A DNA stretch of 64,000 bases from Puccinia triticina (taxonomy: Eukaryota > Basidiomycota > Pucciniomycetes > Pucciniales > Pucciniaceae). The stretch covers positions 4,455,501 through 4,519,500 of the forward strand of contig NC_070560.1 in the NCBI RefSeq assembly GCF_026914185.1, written 5' to 3'. Positions 12,233 through 23,824 of the stretch are shown here, piece by piece. The notes beneath the pieces are model-generated. The model did no database searches, was not told the origin of the DNA, and was given only the letters and a program-made list of their open reading frames with translations. Made by a program: the position numbers and the translations under genes. How positions within the stretch are numbered: the first letter of the stretch is position 1; each line of letters opens with the position of its first letter.

Positions 12233-13555
12233 TCATTCGTCGTCGTCGTCGTCGTCGACCACCACGCGTCGTTTCTTTTGAGAAGCAGTTGGTTTGCGAC
12301 GACCGTTGAGATGGTCTTTGGACTCTTCTTCTCCGGTCAGGTCGAGAGTGCCTGTTTGAGTCTGCCTTTCGTCGACATAGACCTCGCTATCTTCTCTACG
12401 CTCGGCGCGTCTCCGGAACTGACGGACCCTAGCGGCCAAGGCTTCGTCCTCTTTGACCGACGATTTATGGATCATGGTCGAGCATCCCGAATTCGGACAA
12501 ACCATCACAGTCGCGTGGTTCTGTTCTAGATACGAGTCGAAACATTCTTTGCAGAACGTGTGCTGGCATTGTTGCGAAACCACCGGCCGCTTCAAAAAGC
12601 CTATACAGAGTGGACACTTGTAATTCTGCTTGCCTCCTGCGATCTCGAGCTCGTCCCCCGACGAATCATCTTCATCTTCTTCGCCCGGCGCTAAATTAAT
12701 TAATTCATCCAAAGTAGAAAAAATACAACACCCTCTTCAGTATACCTTGCGACACAAACACTGATGGCCTAATAAAAGAAAAGAGACGGGTGGGGATATA
12801 CTCACCAGCTGGAAGAAAGGTCTTCACGGGAGGCATGGCGCCGTCTTCCCCAGTCACTTCCTGCAGATAAGAAAAAAGAAAAACTGTTCAGTCCCACTAA
12901 TTTGTTCGCGTCTCCGTCACACACAGAGAACAGAAAAGGGCCTCAGAGTGAGAGATCACTCAACCCATATTCTGTCTCGAAATGCTTTGTAGCGTTTATT
13001 TTGAGCAAACTTCTGTCTGAGGGTGAGCGATTCCCACTGGACGAGTTGGGCGGATATTTTTTTACAAAGCTGGTCGTGAGTATCGATGGGCTGGTTAGAG
13101 GTAGAACGGTGAACGCGTTCACGAAGGTCTTCCAGTTCTTTCTGCCGAAACTCGACCAACTGGATAGCCTCGATCAAATCTCTTGCGTGTTGGTCGCAGT
13201 CTTTCAAAAGCTGATCCCCGGTCGGAGTATTATTGAATTCTGCCAAGTCGCCAACCAAGGTGTCAATCGATTCAAGTTGATGTGCAAGGCTCCTGATCTC
13301 TTGTTTGCTGTCGGAAATCGCGGTTTTTAGATGGACTTCGGTGACTGAAGGCTCTAACCTTTGGCGAAGGTAATCGGGTTCGATCAGCTTGAGCAGTTTG
13401 CCGATCTGGTGTTCTTCATCTCTGACATTGAACATCTCATCGTCCTCTGCTTCCTCATTGAGGCCATCGCCAAGACGCGGGACTAGGACGAAGCTTTTGC
13501 TGGCTGAGATATGCGGGTGGCTTTCTGCTGATTTGGTTGATTGTCGACGGGACAT
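12233..13555 (-). CDS. NSE2: NSE2/MMS21-like SUMO E3 ligase of the SMC5-SMC6 complex
   Basis: The product is expected to sumoylate chromatin proteins as part of the nuclear SMC5/6 DNA-repair complex. Exons are complement of 13555-12965, 12860-12806 and 12690-12233; introns are 104 and 115 bp. The spliced CDS closes to 367 residues. The N-terminal 200 residues are helical and heptad-like, matching the arm that binds SMC5. The SP-RING zinc finger runs from Cys241: KCPLCIGFLKRPV, QQCQHTFCKECF, then VCPNSGCS. Extra Cys residues (CPLC and FCKEC) make it look closer to a full RING than the usual SP-RING with one zinc. The C-terminus is basic and then ends in an acidic Asp run. It is transcribed away from RPC6, with 286 bp between the start codons. 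A longer start at 13744 is open but adds a Gly/Ser-rich stretch that overlaps the shared promoter. Donor GTTGAG of intron 1 is the least certain junction. Confidence 0.85.
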
Positions 13556-13841
13556 TTTCAAGGAAAGACTTTCGCTGGGTGAGGGGTATGCTGATGGATT
13601 TCGGATGGAAGTTGTCCTGGACAAAGAGCCCAGCAAAGGGAAGCCTCCTTGCAAATCAGCGAGAAGGGGGGTCCATGACTGACCCCAGTTTTTTTTTCCT
13701 CCGCGACCGGCACCCGACGTCTCCTCCGATGCGGGTGGTCCCAAAATCTACTCCACAACTGAGCCGCTCGGAGCCAAAAAAAACAAAATACCAGAACGAC
13801 AACGACAACGACAACGACAACGACCAGCAAGTAAGAGGAAA
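13556..13841. promoter_or_regulatory. Shared NSE2/RPC6 intergenic promoter
   Basis: This 286-bp gap separates two divergent start codons. It contains a hexamer microsatellite of about five AACGAC units at 13797-13826, only 15-45 bp upstream of the RPC6 ATG, most likely in its 5' leader. No TATA box is evident. Confidence 0.55.
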
Positions 13842-15852
13842 ATGCCACCGAAAGCAGGCAGCTCGAGCGCAGAGACGAAAACCAAGTCGACTGGCAAACC
13901 GACCGCCGATCCCGCACCCAAGGCCGAATCCAGCGGCACCAGTCAAGCTCAATCAGGAAACAAACTGTCCAAGGATGAAAAAGAACTTTTCATCAAATGT
14001 CTCAAGGCTGATCAAAGGGCAAGAGACCACTTTAAAAAAAATACCGCGAAGATAAAAACAACTGATGGTTTCATAAGTAACATGACAGACTTTGAGCCAC
14101 GAAGAATTACAAAATGCGATGCCCAAGCTGGACGTAGTCGAGAAGATGAGTGTAGCCAATAACTTGATCGCTAGAGTACGTCTGAAAGTCACATCCCTTT
14201 GTGATACTCTATCCCCCTCCAGCTCATCTGGATCGTTTGATCATCTTTACAAGTTATCTGTTTTCAGGGCATGCTCCAATTGAAAAGAGTTCATGATGAA
14301 CTGTTCTATGTTGCGGTTGATAAATCACAACAAAAAGTGTCAGCCCCCTCATTTCTCTTTTTTAATTTTTTCGACCCTTCATTCAACTGATGGAGACCGT
14401 TCGTACCCAGGAACTCCAACATGTCAACGGATGAGAAACTGGTGTATGATAACATTTCAAATGCTGGAAACACAGGTAGATTGATGTCCGGCCTGTAACC
14501 GAAACCTGAGTAAGGGTTGACGAAGTATGTCCGCTTTGCGCTTGATGTAGGGATATGGACGAAGACGTTGAAGATGAGAACCAACATACATCAAACCAAT
14601 CTAACAAAATGCATCAAAGCGTTGGAGAATAAGAACTTGATCAAAGCGGTCAAGAGTGTCAAATTTCCGACGAGGAAGATTTACATCTTGTCTGAACTAC
14701 AGCCGAGTGTCGAGCATTCTGGCGGCCCATGGTACACCGATAACGAACTCGACACTGAATTTATCGGAGTCTTGTTACAAAGTATCCATAAATGCTTACA
14801 AGATCGGGTATGTTGACATCACATGTTTCCAGCCATAGCTCTCAGCTAATCCCCCATCTCTGCTTTTTCACAGTCTTATCCTGTACAGAATTCTTCCAAT
14901 GTGGATGATACCCCTATTTCTTTATTGTATCCGGTTTCTCACACGCCCTTCCTACCGACCACGGTTCATGACGTGTTGGCCTACTTGAAGCAGTCGCAAA
15001 TCATTCAAGAAGGCACCGATCTCAACACTGAACATATTTTAGCCTTGCTCGATGTACTCTTATACGATGGGGTGGTTGAAAGGATCACTGTCGGAACTGC
15101 CAAATGTGAAGGACAAGCTGGGATGAGTGACTCAGATGAGGACGAAGAAGACAAGAGTGACGAAGACGAGGATGGAGGGGGACTTTCTGTGTCTCAAAAA
15201 CGTCGGAAAAGTGTCGGTTCGGGAAAAAGCTCGAAGCGTCAGAAGACTAATTCGGGCAAGCAGTTACGTTTCCAGGACAGATCGGATGATCATCCAGAGC
15301 TAGAGGATGAAGAGGATACCAAGAGGAAGCGAAGGTCTGAGCCGAGACGAATCATTCCGAGTAACGAAGCATTTGTTTATCGCGCCTTGAGACCGTTACC
15401 TAACCAGCCTGAAACTCAAGAAGAAACGGAAGCTGAAGGCGGGATAGTCGAGCCGCCGAGTGTCTCTGGTCTGTTTGACATGCCATGTGGACATTGTCCC
15501 TCGTTCGACTTTTGTTCATCCAAAGGAAAAGCTTGGCAGTTCAAAGGATCCACCAATCTAGGAGCCGGCGCCAATCTTCAAGCCAATGGTAGCGGCGCTG
15601 CATCGGCTTCTTTCAACCGTAAATTACCCAAAATCGGTCTTGCTGGTATCGGCGCTGGTTTTAATGCCGTGGGGGGACTGGGAGCTGGTGGTGGTGTGGC
15701 TCCAGTCAATCCGGCCGATTGCATTTACTTGTTAGTCTCATCGTTTCCTCTTTCTCTTGCTCATCGCTTTTGATTGTATTAACCGTCTTTGTTTATTCTT
15801 ATACCTTTTCATCACCTCTACGATTATCAGCACTGAATGGTTAGACTTCTGA
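13842..15852 (+). CDS. RPC6: RNA polymerase III subunit RPC6 (RPC34/C34)
   Basis: RPC6 is part of the RPC3-RPC6-RPC7 subcomplex that helps polymerase III bind TFIIIB and open promoters. Exons are 13842-14018, 14089-14175, 14268-14338, 14411-14475, 14551-14807, 14874-15730 and 15831-15852, giving 511 residues. Family landmarks are winged-helix 1 (TLSHEELQNAMPKLD), winged-helix 2 (DEKLVYDNISNAGN, GIWTKTLKMRTN, NKNLIKAVKSV), the third winged-helix after residue 220, and the C-terminal iron-sulfur motif: Cys424, Cys427, Cys433 and Cys502, then the TEWLDF end. Human RPC6 has about ten residues between the last two cysteines; here there are 68, rich in Gly and Ala. An acidic/basic disordered insert (residues about 300-375) precedes the iron-sulfur part. 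Intron 1 uses a GC donor. The exon 3 donor (14339) was chosen because it alone restores the frame into MSTDEKLVYD. Confidence 0.92.
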
Positions 15853-16445
15853 AAAGAATGGCGTGTGAAAAACGCTGGAGAGAAAACCTCTGACATGCGG
15901 GAATCCATCTCATCTATTTCGGCGGATTTTCTGTTCTATATCACTGTTTTGTCGTTCAGCTGTTATACCTCTACGTATCATCAAGCAAATAAAAGGAATT
16001 CTTCTTTGGATCACGCCGGGCAAGTGAGCCAGTCCAAAGCGATATTTATAGCTGCGGTGTGGAGAAGGTGAGCTTCAAGCAACGTAGTACTGCAGCTCAG
16101 CACTCCATGGCCGCCGCACAAAATGCGCTGTATGTAACGAGAGAAATGGTAAATATGTTATTCCGGTCTCTTTAACCCAGTCGTGTATCATTATTCTACT
16201 CATCACCAAGATCTTTACACACTATTCATACATCAAATTTAGAAGGTTCATATAATTACACTCAGCCTGCCAGTACAAAATCCCAATCAGATCACTTTCC
16301 CTTTTTCTTTTAGTATCATAATCCCATCCCGGCGAAGGGCGATATATAGCTAGACATAAAAATGCATGTTAAACAGTGGAATAGTGAATGATATCAAAGG
16401 ATCTTCCAAACAAACGGGTCCTAGCGAATAGAAAGAGCATGTGAA
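15853..16445. other. Convergent 3' flanks of RPC6 and the esterase
   Basis: The stretch holds the 3' ends of two converging transcripts. No further gene is supported; the short frame at 15865-16071 lacks any motif. Confidence 0.5.
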
Positions 16446-19021
16446 TTAGATGCTCTGATTGGACTTGTTACGATGCATCTCGGATGAATCAGTCGAACTG
16501 GCGCCGTCCAAGATCCCGATCACAGGGGGCTCCCAAAAGTCGGCCAGATCCAAGGCTTCGGCCCAAAACTTAATCCTCTCCTTCTCAATCTCCGGCCGTT
16601 CTCTAACATCTTGGATCCCGCACTCTCCGTCTTGTTGGAAAATGAGCTTGTAGGGTGAGTGTTGGCTTTGGTATTGCGGCCAATTCAAACCTGTGTAGAA
16701 AAGAAGTCAATTGTGGGGAGTCCGGAGAATCTCGGATCAATGACCACACCCAGTTTGAAAACTAACCTGGACAGCCATCCTTCGCGAAGTTGTACCAGGT
16801 CTTTCCGAGGGTCGCTGAAACCTTGGCACTTTCGGAATCCGCGGCCCAACAATTGCTCATATTGAAGAGTAAAACTAGGTCGATAGTATGGCTATAGAGA
16901 GTGGAGGGTACGTCAGAAAGCTGCCATCACGCTCAAACTCCTGAAAGGACGGTAAAGGGAAACGAAATGAAACCCACGGAGTGCCAAAGAATCTACCAGG
17001 AACATTGGTTTCTTTTGCGGTCCCTTCTAGGGTGTAAACGTAAATCGACAATGGGTTTTGAGTCTCAAAGTTCTTGGTTTCGTCCAAAGTGCAGAGCATG
17101 AGCTCCATGGGGACTTTGAAAAGCCTATCACCGATAGGCTGACTTCCCGAACACTGGGTTAAATCTAAGGGAGAGCCTTCCGGCGGGGAATCGATTTCGG
17201 CTTGGACGGGGCTGTGGTATAACGGAGCCAATTTATCCGCGGTGACTCCATTCAACATCTCCATCTGGACAAAGGCATATCCTGGTGGGGTATGACTTTG
17301 GGCCATGTGGGCGAGGAGCGCGCCCTCGTCCTTGCAGACACCCATCATCACAGATTCGATGTGTGGGCTCCAATGCCCCTCTTTCAATCTTGAAAGCACA
17401 CACGGGTGGTTCCAGACCGCGTTGGGGGAGCTCGTATTCTCAAGAGCGAAACCGACCTCTCGGATGGAGCCCGATAGATAAGTCACGAGGTCTTCGATAG
17501 GGAGGTTCCGCAAAGCTTTCAAACGCTCAGAGCCGCTGTCTGCCTTGATCGAGGCTTTTTTGAGCAGTTGTTGATAGTTGTTTTCGTGCGTTTCCCATGA
17601 TACCGTTGGCTGATCAATTGGTATAGCGAGTAAGCACTCAAATGATCGGGATGGAAGCTGATCGCATGATCTCACTCACCAGGGTATGGACGGCGCCCGA
17701 TTGAAGAATCACTCGTCGGAAAAGTTTCTCTTTACAAATCATCAAATGGGAGAGAAGTAACGCCCCTGACGAGTAAAGCCATGTAATAGGAAATCAGTGA
17801 CATACGTCGAAATGACCTGGAGACAGGCAGATTTTGAATGGATCTCACCCGCGGATTCCCCAAAAGCTGTGACATTATCAGGATCACCTCCAAACCTGGC
17901 GATGTTATTTTGAACCTGCAGTTGTTTACCATGAGAGAGTCAGGCTCAAGCTCGGTCAAACACATAACAATAAGATCGATTGACTGACCCATTTTAAGTA
18001 AGAGATGCAGTCATAACCACCTTTTCGTAAAGGAAATAGTGAGGTAAAATGACGTCAGAGATCAGATGTGCCCTAAACGTGGCTAAAGATGGAAGCCGAT
18101 TGATATGCTGATGGTGTTTACCATAGTTGCCTGCCAGCCCCTCGGGATCTTCTTCGGCCAAATCAGAACTGGCTAAGAAGCCCAGAAGGTTCGTCCGATA
18201 ATTGCCACTGATAACGATAAACTTGTGTCCTTTGGCGGCTTCCCGTCGAATCCATTCCGTTGGATCGTATGTCGTCACACAGCTAGCTCCATTCAACAAA
18301 CCTCCTCCGCTGACAACACAAACAACCAACTCGAAGTAAGTACTGATCGCTGTGATCGTCGTTAGTATTATCACTTACAAAACCCAAGCCTGTATGCATA
18401 GTTTATCATTGCAGAGCGAAGAAGAATCATGATGGTTAGCTGAAAACCTTATATAGTTATCCCGCGCTTGTGGGCATAAAGGATTCCTGAACTGACCAAA
18501 ACTGGTACTTTGTCGCCTTCTTTCACATCAGACGAACAAAATATGTTGACGGAAAGACCTTTCTCTTCTGAGTTTGAGGTCCCCCTCCGGGCGAGAAGTG
18601 GTGGATTGTAAAACTGATCGAATGGGGCAACGTGAATCTGGGGGATGGATGGTCTGGAAAGAGAGGATGGTTTCTTTGTGCTCTTAGGACTGATTCAGAC
18701 AAGAAAGAAAGCGACCACCCTACTTACCCGAATTCTTGGCAGACCAGTGGCTCCTTCCATGGTGGAGGCGGCTGAGCTCTTTTCCATCTTTCCGCTTGCG
18801 CGTAGGGGACACCCTGGGAGAGGAAGATAGCAGGGTTATTATGGCGATGATGAATGCATTGTGGCACCAACGACTTGGCTGCTCACCAAGAACTTTTTGA
18901 CAGGAAATCTTGGGCTGCTCTGGTCGACAGCTGATTTGCCGTTGGGATGCCCGGAATCCTCAAAACCGATAACTGGCCCATAGGCAGTTTCGACCTTGAG
19001 TAGGGAAGGATTACCAGACAT
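16446..19021 (-). CDS. Type-B carboxylesterase/lipase-like hydrolase, 11 exons
   Basis: An alpha/beta-hydrolase that should cleave carboxylic esters. Exons, all on the complement strand, are 19021-18887, 18813-18728, 18653-18497, 18389-18379, 18309-18122, 18020-17989, 17915-17849, 17765-17680, 17609-16978, 16891-16767 and 16690-16446. They join to 587 residues with every junction in phase. The type-B signature is clear: oxyanion GGG at 131-133, nucleophile Ser224 in NVTAFGESAG (the codons around it are split by an intron), and the probable catalytic His466 in HTIDLVLLFN. No signal peptide is visible (start MSGNPSLLKVETAYGPVIG), so the enzyme is probably intracellular. Exon 4 is only 11 nt and encodes the end of the strand leading into the oxyanion loop. 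Substrate cannot be judged from sequence. Confidence 0.88.
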
Positions 19022-19560
19022 TTTTTGCTGAGCGGCTATCAGGAGTAACGTCAATCAGGAAACTAGCCGTAGGAATCTAGTAGGACAGGTTCTACAAGCT
19101 CCGAGGACCAGGTTGAAGTGGCACAGATGGTGCTGGGGGTGAGGCTTTGTGGTGGGCTGCGTGCCCTTCTTTATAGCGTGACCCTAATTTGATCTCACGC
19201 TTCGAGGCTGAAAATCACCCTTCATAACCCTTGAGCTTCGGTGTTTTGTCTCCCAGCCGAATTGTATCCCCGACACGCAGCGGAGCCTCACAAACAATTG
19301 TGCTCGGTTTTCTGTATGCAGATCTATGCAGATTGTATCAAGACATATTTCCAACACAGAATCGGAAACACCCATCCCAGCTATTCAAATTTTAAATCCC
19401 CAATATCAATGTTCGCTGGCTTTGGCCTTTGTTGACAGCAACATCGCTCACACACCGTACACGGGAATCGGCGACGCGACGTCACTCCGGCAGGCCCAGG
19501 CCAAGCTAGGCCAAGAACAATCAAAATCAAATAACTAGATACCTCAAGAATATGCGCCAG
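19022..19560. promoter_or_regulatory. Upstream region of the carboxylesterase
   Basis: This is the 5' flank of the minus-strand esterase. I see no distinct operator-like site and no additional gene. Confidence 0.35.
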
Positions 19561-19589
19561 ATTTTGACACATGTAAAGATGTACACGGC

Positions 19590-20500
19590 GGACGCACTTT
19601 TAAGGTTTTTCGCCGAAGGTTCTCCAAAGTGCTGATTTTCAATCGAAGAATCTCCGAAGTCGGGTCCTTCGGTCAATCTTCGAAGAAAATCCGAAGATTT
19701 TCCGAAGGTGGGGCAAAAACTTTGAATGATATTCGAAGAGAAATATCCGTCCAACCACCGGGTTGGACCGGGTAAACCTTATTATCTAACATCTCACTCT
19801 ACTCCGAAGTCCATTCGGAGGCGAGCTTAACAAAGCCTCTCCGAGGAGGCGCGAAGCGTCTCCGAAGGAGAGGCTTACCTCTAAAGTCACACCATTGGCC
19901 CTACAGACTCGAGAATTTCTGGCAAAAAAACACATATTTTATTTTCAAAATGTTTTTAAAAATGTAGTTTTTAGTTTAAAAAAAAACTGAGTAGACAGAC
20001 TTGTAGCCTGCAATCTCAGCTTCCATTTCACAGTTTTTTACCTAGCTGACACACATAATTACTAGCCCACTCCACCTACTGTGAAGTGGTTCTGGAGAGG
20101 TGATCCAGCGGTTTTTGAGCTCAAAATTTGAAATTCCCCGAGCTTGCGCGGGCTCGAAGGGGGGGATTGGGTACAGAAATCCACCATGTAACAACATTTA
20201 CAGGACATTTCTTACAAGGGGGGATGGATACGGGGGAAAATAAGCTAACAAGCTTGCCATTCCAATGGTGCAAAGGGTGCGGGATGAATCAAGAGGAAAC
20301 AGGGAGATGTTGGGGAAAATGGGGGAGCGTAGGGTCCTCCTTGCCATTTGTCTCGATCCTGTAGGGCAAGACATGCGACTTTAGAGGCAAGTCCCTCCTT
20401 CGGAGGTCGCTACGCTCCCCTGAGGAGGGTACGCTTGTGTTAAGTTCGATTCGGAGGAGGGACCCTCCCCTCCCAATATTCTTCGGAGGGCCCTTGGAGG
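19590..20500. repeat. Scattered CTTCGGAG / CCGAAG motif repeats
   Basis: The words CCGAAG, CTTCGGAGG and CTTCGAAG occur many times in both orientations at 19590-19745, 19800-19885 and 20395-20500. The same words crowd 22925-23290. The motif is itself nearly palindromic, so each copy can pair with any other. No clean element ends were found. Confidence 0.5.
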
Positions 20501-22900
20501 ACACACCGGGACGATTGGGGCGCCCCCCGATCGTCGCCGCTGGCGCCACCGTGGCCCCGCAAGTCAATCGCGTCTAAGTGGCGCTGTAAAATGTAATGCC
20601 GGCCAGGCGTCGGACATAGGCACCTCGCGAACGGCCCCAGATGGGCGCGTTGCGGACGCCCTGGGCGGGGAGGCGCCGTAACTGTGTCTGCATTCAAAAC
20701 GCCTGGCCGCCGCGAGGGCCTGGCGTCCTGCTTGCGGGGGCAATGGCGGTCATGAGGACTGATTGCTGATGACCTGCGCACGCCTATTCGGGGTTTTGTG
20801 GGCGCCTGGTGGGCTCTCATCCCAACGGCATCGGGGACGAGGCCGTGGTGCATAGGCGTGGAAAATCTGCCGTCCACCAAATCACCCGGGTGGACGTTTG
20901 GCAGGCGGCGACGGCTCCGCCTGACTTGGCTGGTTGGCAACGCTGTCCGCCCCTGAGCCGTCTCCCGCATCCGCAGGTGGGACGATGAAGGGCTGTTATG
21001 CCGCGGCTGCATGCACGCGGTCCCTGACGCAGGCGATGGGAGAGGAGGCGCGAGGATTGCACTGAGTGGCAGCTTGGCCACCAGTAGCAAAATGAGGCCA
21101 AGAGGGCCTAATTTGCCTCATTGGGGGCAAAAAAAAGCGGGGGGGGGGGTCTCCCGGTGATGCTCAGGGGGCTCATGAGTATGTGGGGGATTTTGGGGTG
21201 ATGAACTGTATTCCTTAATCAATTGCTTATGGGTAGTTACAAGGGGGAGGGGGAGCAGGAGGATGAAAATTTAGAAATAGGGCGACTGGGACAGTTGCCC
21301 GCGCAGCGGGGCATACTATGAAGATTACCAAAAGTGGTGACATACAAAGCAGGTACTTCTGGACCACAAGTAGAGTCTACCTGCATGGTACTCAGGGATC
21401 AGCATCAAGGTGGTGCATGGATAAGTTGAGAGCTCTGAAGGACTTATGCGGGGATTGTGTCTCTGGCAGCAGGAGCCCTGGAGGGGTGCCTTGTGGGCCA
21501 GGATCTAGTCACTGCAGAATGGCCGCGAACATGTTGAATGCAAAACCATTTTGGTCTTCCTCAGGCGGCTGGGGTAGGAAACATGAAGGTTAAAGAAGCT
21601 GTTAGTTGAGGGGGTGAACCATCATGGGTAAAATTTTGCAAGCGACTTACGGTCAGTGCCTGGTCAAGGTGCCTGGCAGCCGGTTGTTGATGGTTTGGCA
21701 GCAATTGGCACAAATAAAATGTTGGTCATGTGGGGGTGTCAAGGTGATGTTTGTTGGTTCTGCAACGGTGGTGGGATGGGGGCATATTGAGTGGACTTTG
21801 AGGGGGGACGCAGGAAAAGAGGAGTTGTGGTGCGGGAAGCTGATTTCCGGAGAGGGCTCATATAGCCGAGCCCTAAGTGGGTGATTGGGGTAGCCCTAAG
21901 GTGGTGCGGCTCCACAGAACATCACTACTGCGGCGCTACCACGGAGACAGCGGAGCACCCCGCGCATGGATGGCACCCATACCCCGGGGAAGCGTTCCCC
22001 ATCCTTATAATGTCCTGTTTACTCAGCTGGCGGAGCCGGACAAGTGACACATATTGGTGTCCTATGCTTTAAGAAGCAAGAATACTGTTCAATCTCTCAA
22101 TATCCTGCTAGAGGGAGGATCAAGTAAGAGTGTCATCAAAGTATATTGTGTTCATAAAATTGCAAAATCCTTTCCATGAAAAGACTATTTTTTCTCAGAG
22201 CTCGATTAAGGCAAGAGGCATTGAATTTCAAAAACATCTGCAAAAAAAAGAGAACTAAATATACAACTATATGGCTGCAAATCAGAAAGGAAAAGTATTG
22301 CTGTTGCGCCTATGTAGCTGGTTTGGTCGTGCTGGTTTGCTGGGAAGACTTGGGAGCGGGGAAGGGATGTGCATGTGCTTCTTGCACATTTTGGGTGGGT
22401 GGCCAGTCACGCCATCATCTGAAACATGGACCCATGATTGGATGGCCAAAGCATCTGGGGTGAGCCCCGCAATGCCTCTTCATGTCGCGCCTTCGCCGGC
22501 CCGATGGCAAACACAGATGACCACATTGGACTCGCGACTCTTCAAGGCGCGGAATTGGCGACCTAGGCAGGCGGGCAACTAGGGGACGCCCACTTCATAT
22601 GGACCTCAGCAGGCGGCTGCATGACTGGTCCGATCGGGTGCCGCCCACAGTTGGTGGCACCAGATGACGCCGGCCCAACCATAACGCATGGGGGGCGACC
22701 CGCTGAGGTGCCCGGCTGATGCCTAACCCGGGATCTGCTGCGATGGTGCACATCCTGACGCCTTCTAGGCTCGGGCGGACAGTGGTGTATCAAGGGGGCG
22801 CCACCGTGACTCCTCGTCACGCTGGCGCCCTGTAACACCCACCTGGCGCATGTATGACTCCTGCGTCAGGTGGGCGCAGCGGCTTTTCCCGATTTGCCCA
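20500..22900. repeat. GC-rich islands with GGCGCC words, no gene
   Basis: Two GC-rich blocks (about 20500-21070 and 22480-22900) share words such as GGCGCCACCGTG; a lower-GC stretch lies between them. Frames on both strands are compositional. The middle (21100-22080) has only short motif-free frames. Confidence 0.4.
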
Positions 22901-22919
22901 GGTGGGGACCTTCAAATGT

Positions 22920-23290
22920 TCCTGACTTCAATGGATCTTCGGAGGCGAGCCCTCCCCTCCAATAATTTTTTGGATATGGCCTTCGAAGAATCTTCCGAGT
23001 GCCTTCGAAGGCCTGTTCAAATACATTTGAAGCCTCTTCAAAGTCGGCATTCGAAGGGGCTTCAAAGTACCAATACTTCAAAGTTTTTCCAAAGGCCTTC
23101 CGAAGAATCTTCAAATGTACTTTGGAGAGCCTTCAGAGGAGGGTTTTCCTCCAAAGGCTTTCCAAAGGACATTCAAAGTTCCATTGAAATCTTACTTTGG
23201 AGGAACTTCGTCAGATATTTTGACCAAGTGCCAACCGTCTGCTGCTGCTGGCAGGAACTTTGGAGGCTCTCCGAAATACTTTTGGAGATA
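22920..23290. repeat. Second cluster of CTTCGAAG-type motifs
   Basis: Dense CTTCGAAG, CTTCGGAGG and CTTTGGAGG words with spacing of roughly 20-40 bp in both orientations. It abuts the inverted-duplicate block that starts at 23289. Confidence 0.5.
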
Positions 23291-23745
23291 CAGCAAAGGC
23301 AGGAAAGCTTGCAGTTTCCTTTGCCCATATTCCACCAAACACCAACCAAACAACAGCCAAAAATCATCGCCGACTGGAGCTGCAATACCCCCAACCTTCC
23401 ACCTCCTTCCCCCTTCTTCCTCCATCCTCCCTCCCACTCACCCCCCCCCCCCCCCCCCCCCCCAGCAAAAAATGCCCCACCAACTCGCCCTCCCCTCCCC
23501 GCCCAATCAATCGCACCCACAAGCCAGCCCCCCAGCCAGCAACCCAGCAGCCGCACACCGGATTTTTATTTTCCCGCTACCGGTGAGTCATATCCCTCCC
23601 CCCATTTTTGAGCCCCACCAACTGACCATCGGGCTTTCCTTTTGCACTTGGCCGCCATCCAGCCGCCAGTCAACCCATCAATCAGCAGCTGCACACCAAA
23701 AAGAAATTTCAGCCGCTACCAGTGAGTGATTGCCCGCCCCCCCTT
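23289..23745 (+). repeat. Repeat block, copy 1 (uninterrupted)
   Basis: This block is also present in reverse orientation at about 39776-40812. It includes a 23-nt C run (23441-23463), the word CCACCTCCTTCCCCCTTC and two GTGAGT-containing repeats. Copy 2 carries a 594-bp TRIM insertion, and this copy shows the empty site (AACCTTCC at about 23393-23400). The block lies directly upstream of the open frame at 23825 here and of a Tc1/mariner transposase in copy 2, so it may be a promoter region of a repeat family. Confidence 0.8.
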
Positions 23746-23824
23746 TTTTTGCTGTATCCAACTGACTATTTGAACATTCCAACCAATCACCCTCTGCCGC
23801 CATCCAGCCGCCAATCACCAGACT

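Noticed and set aside
22850..23729. Frames across the poly-C tract
   Set aside because: Pro runs come from the C homopolymer and the frames overlap each other.
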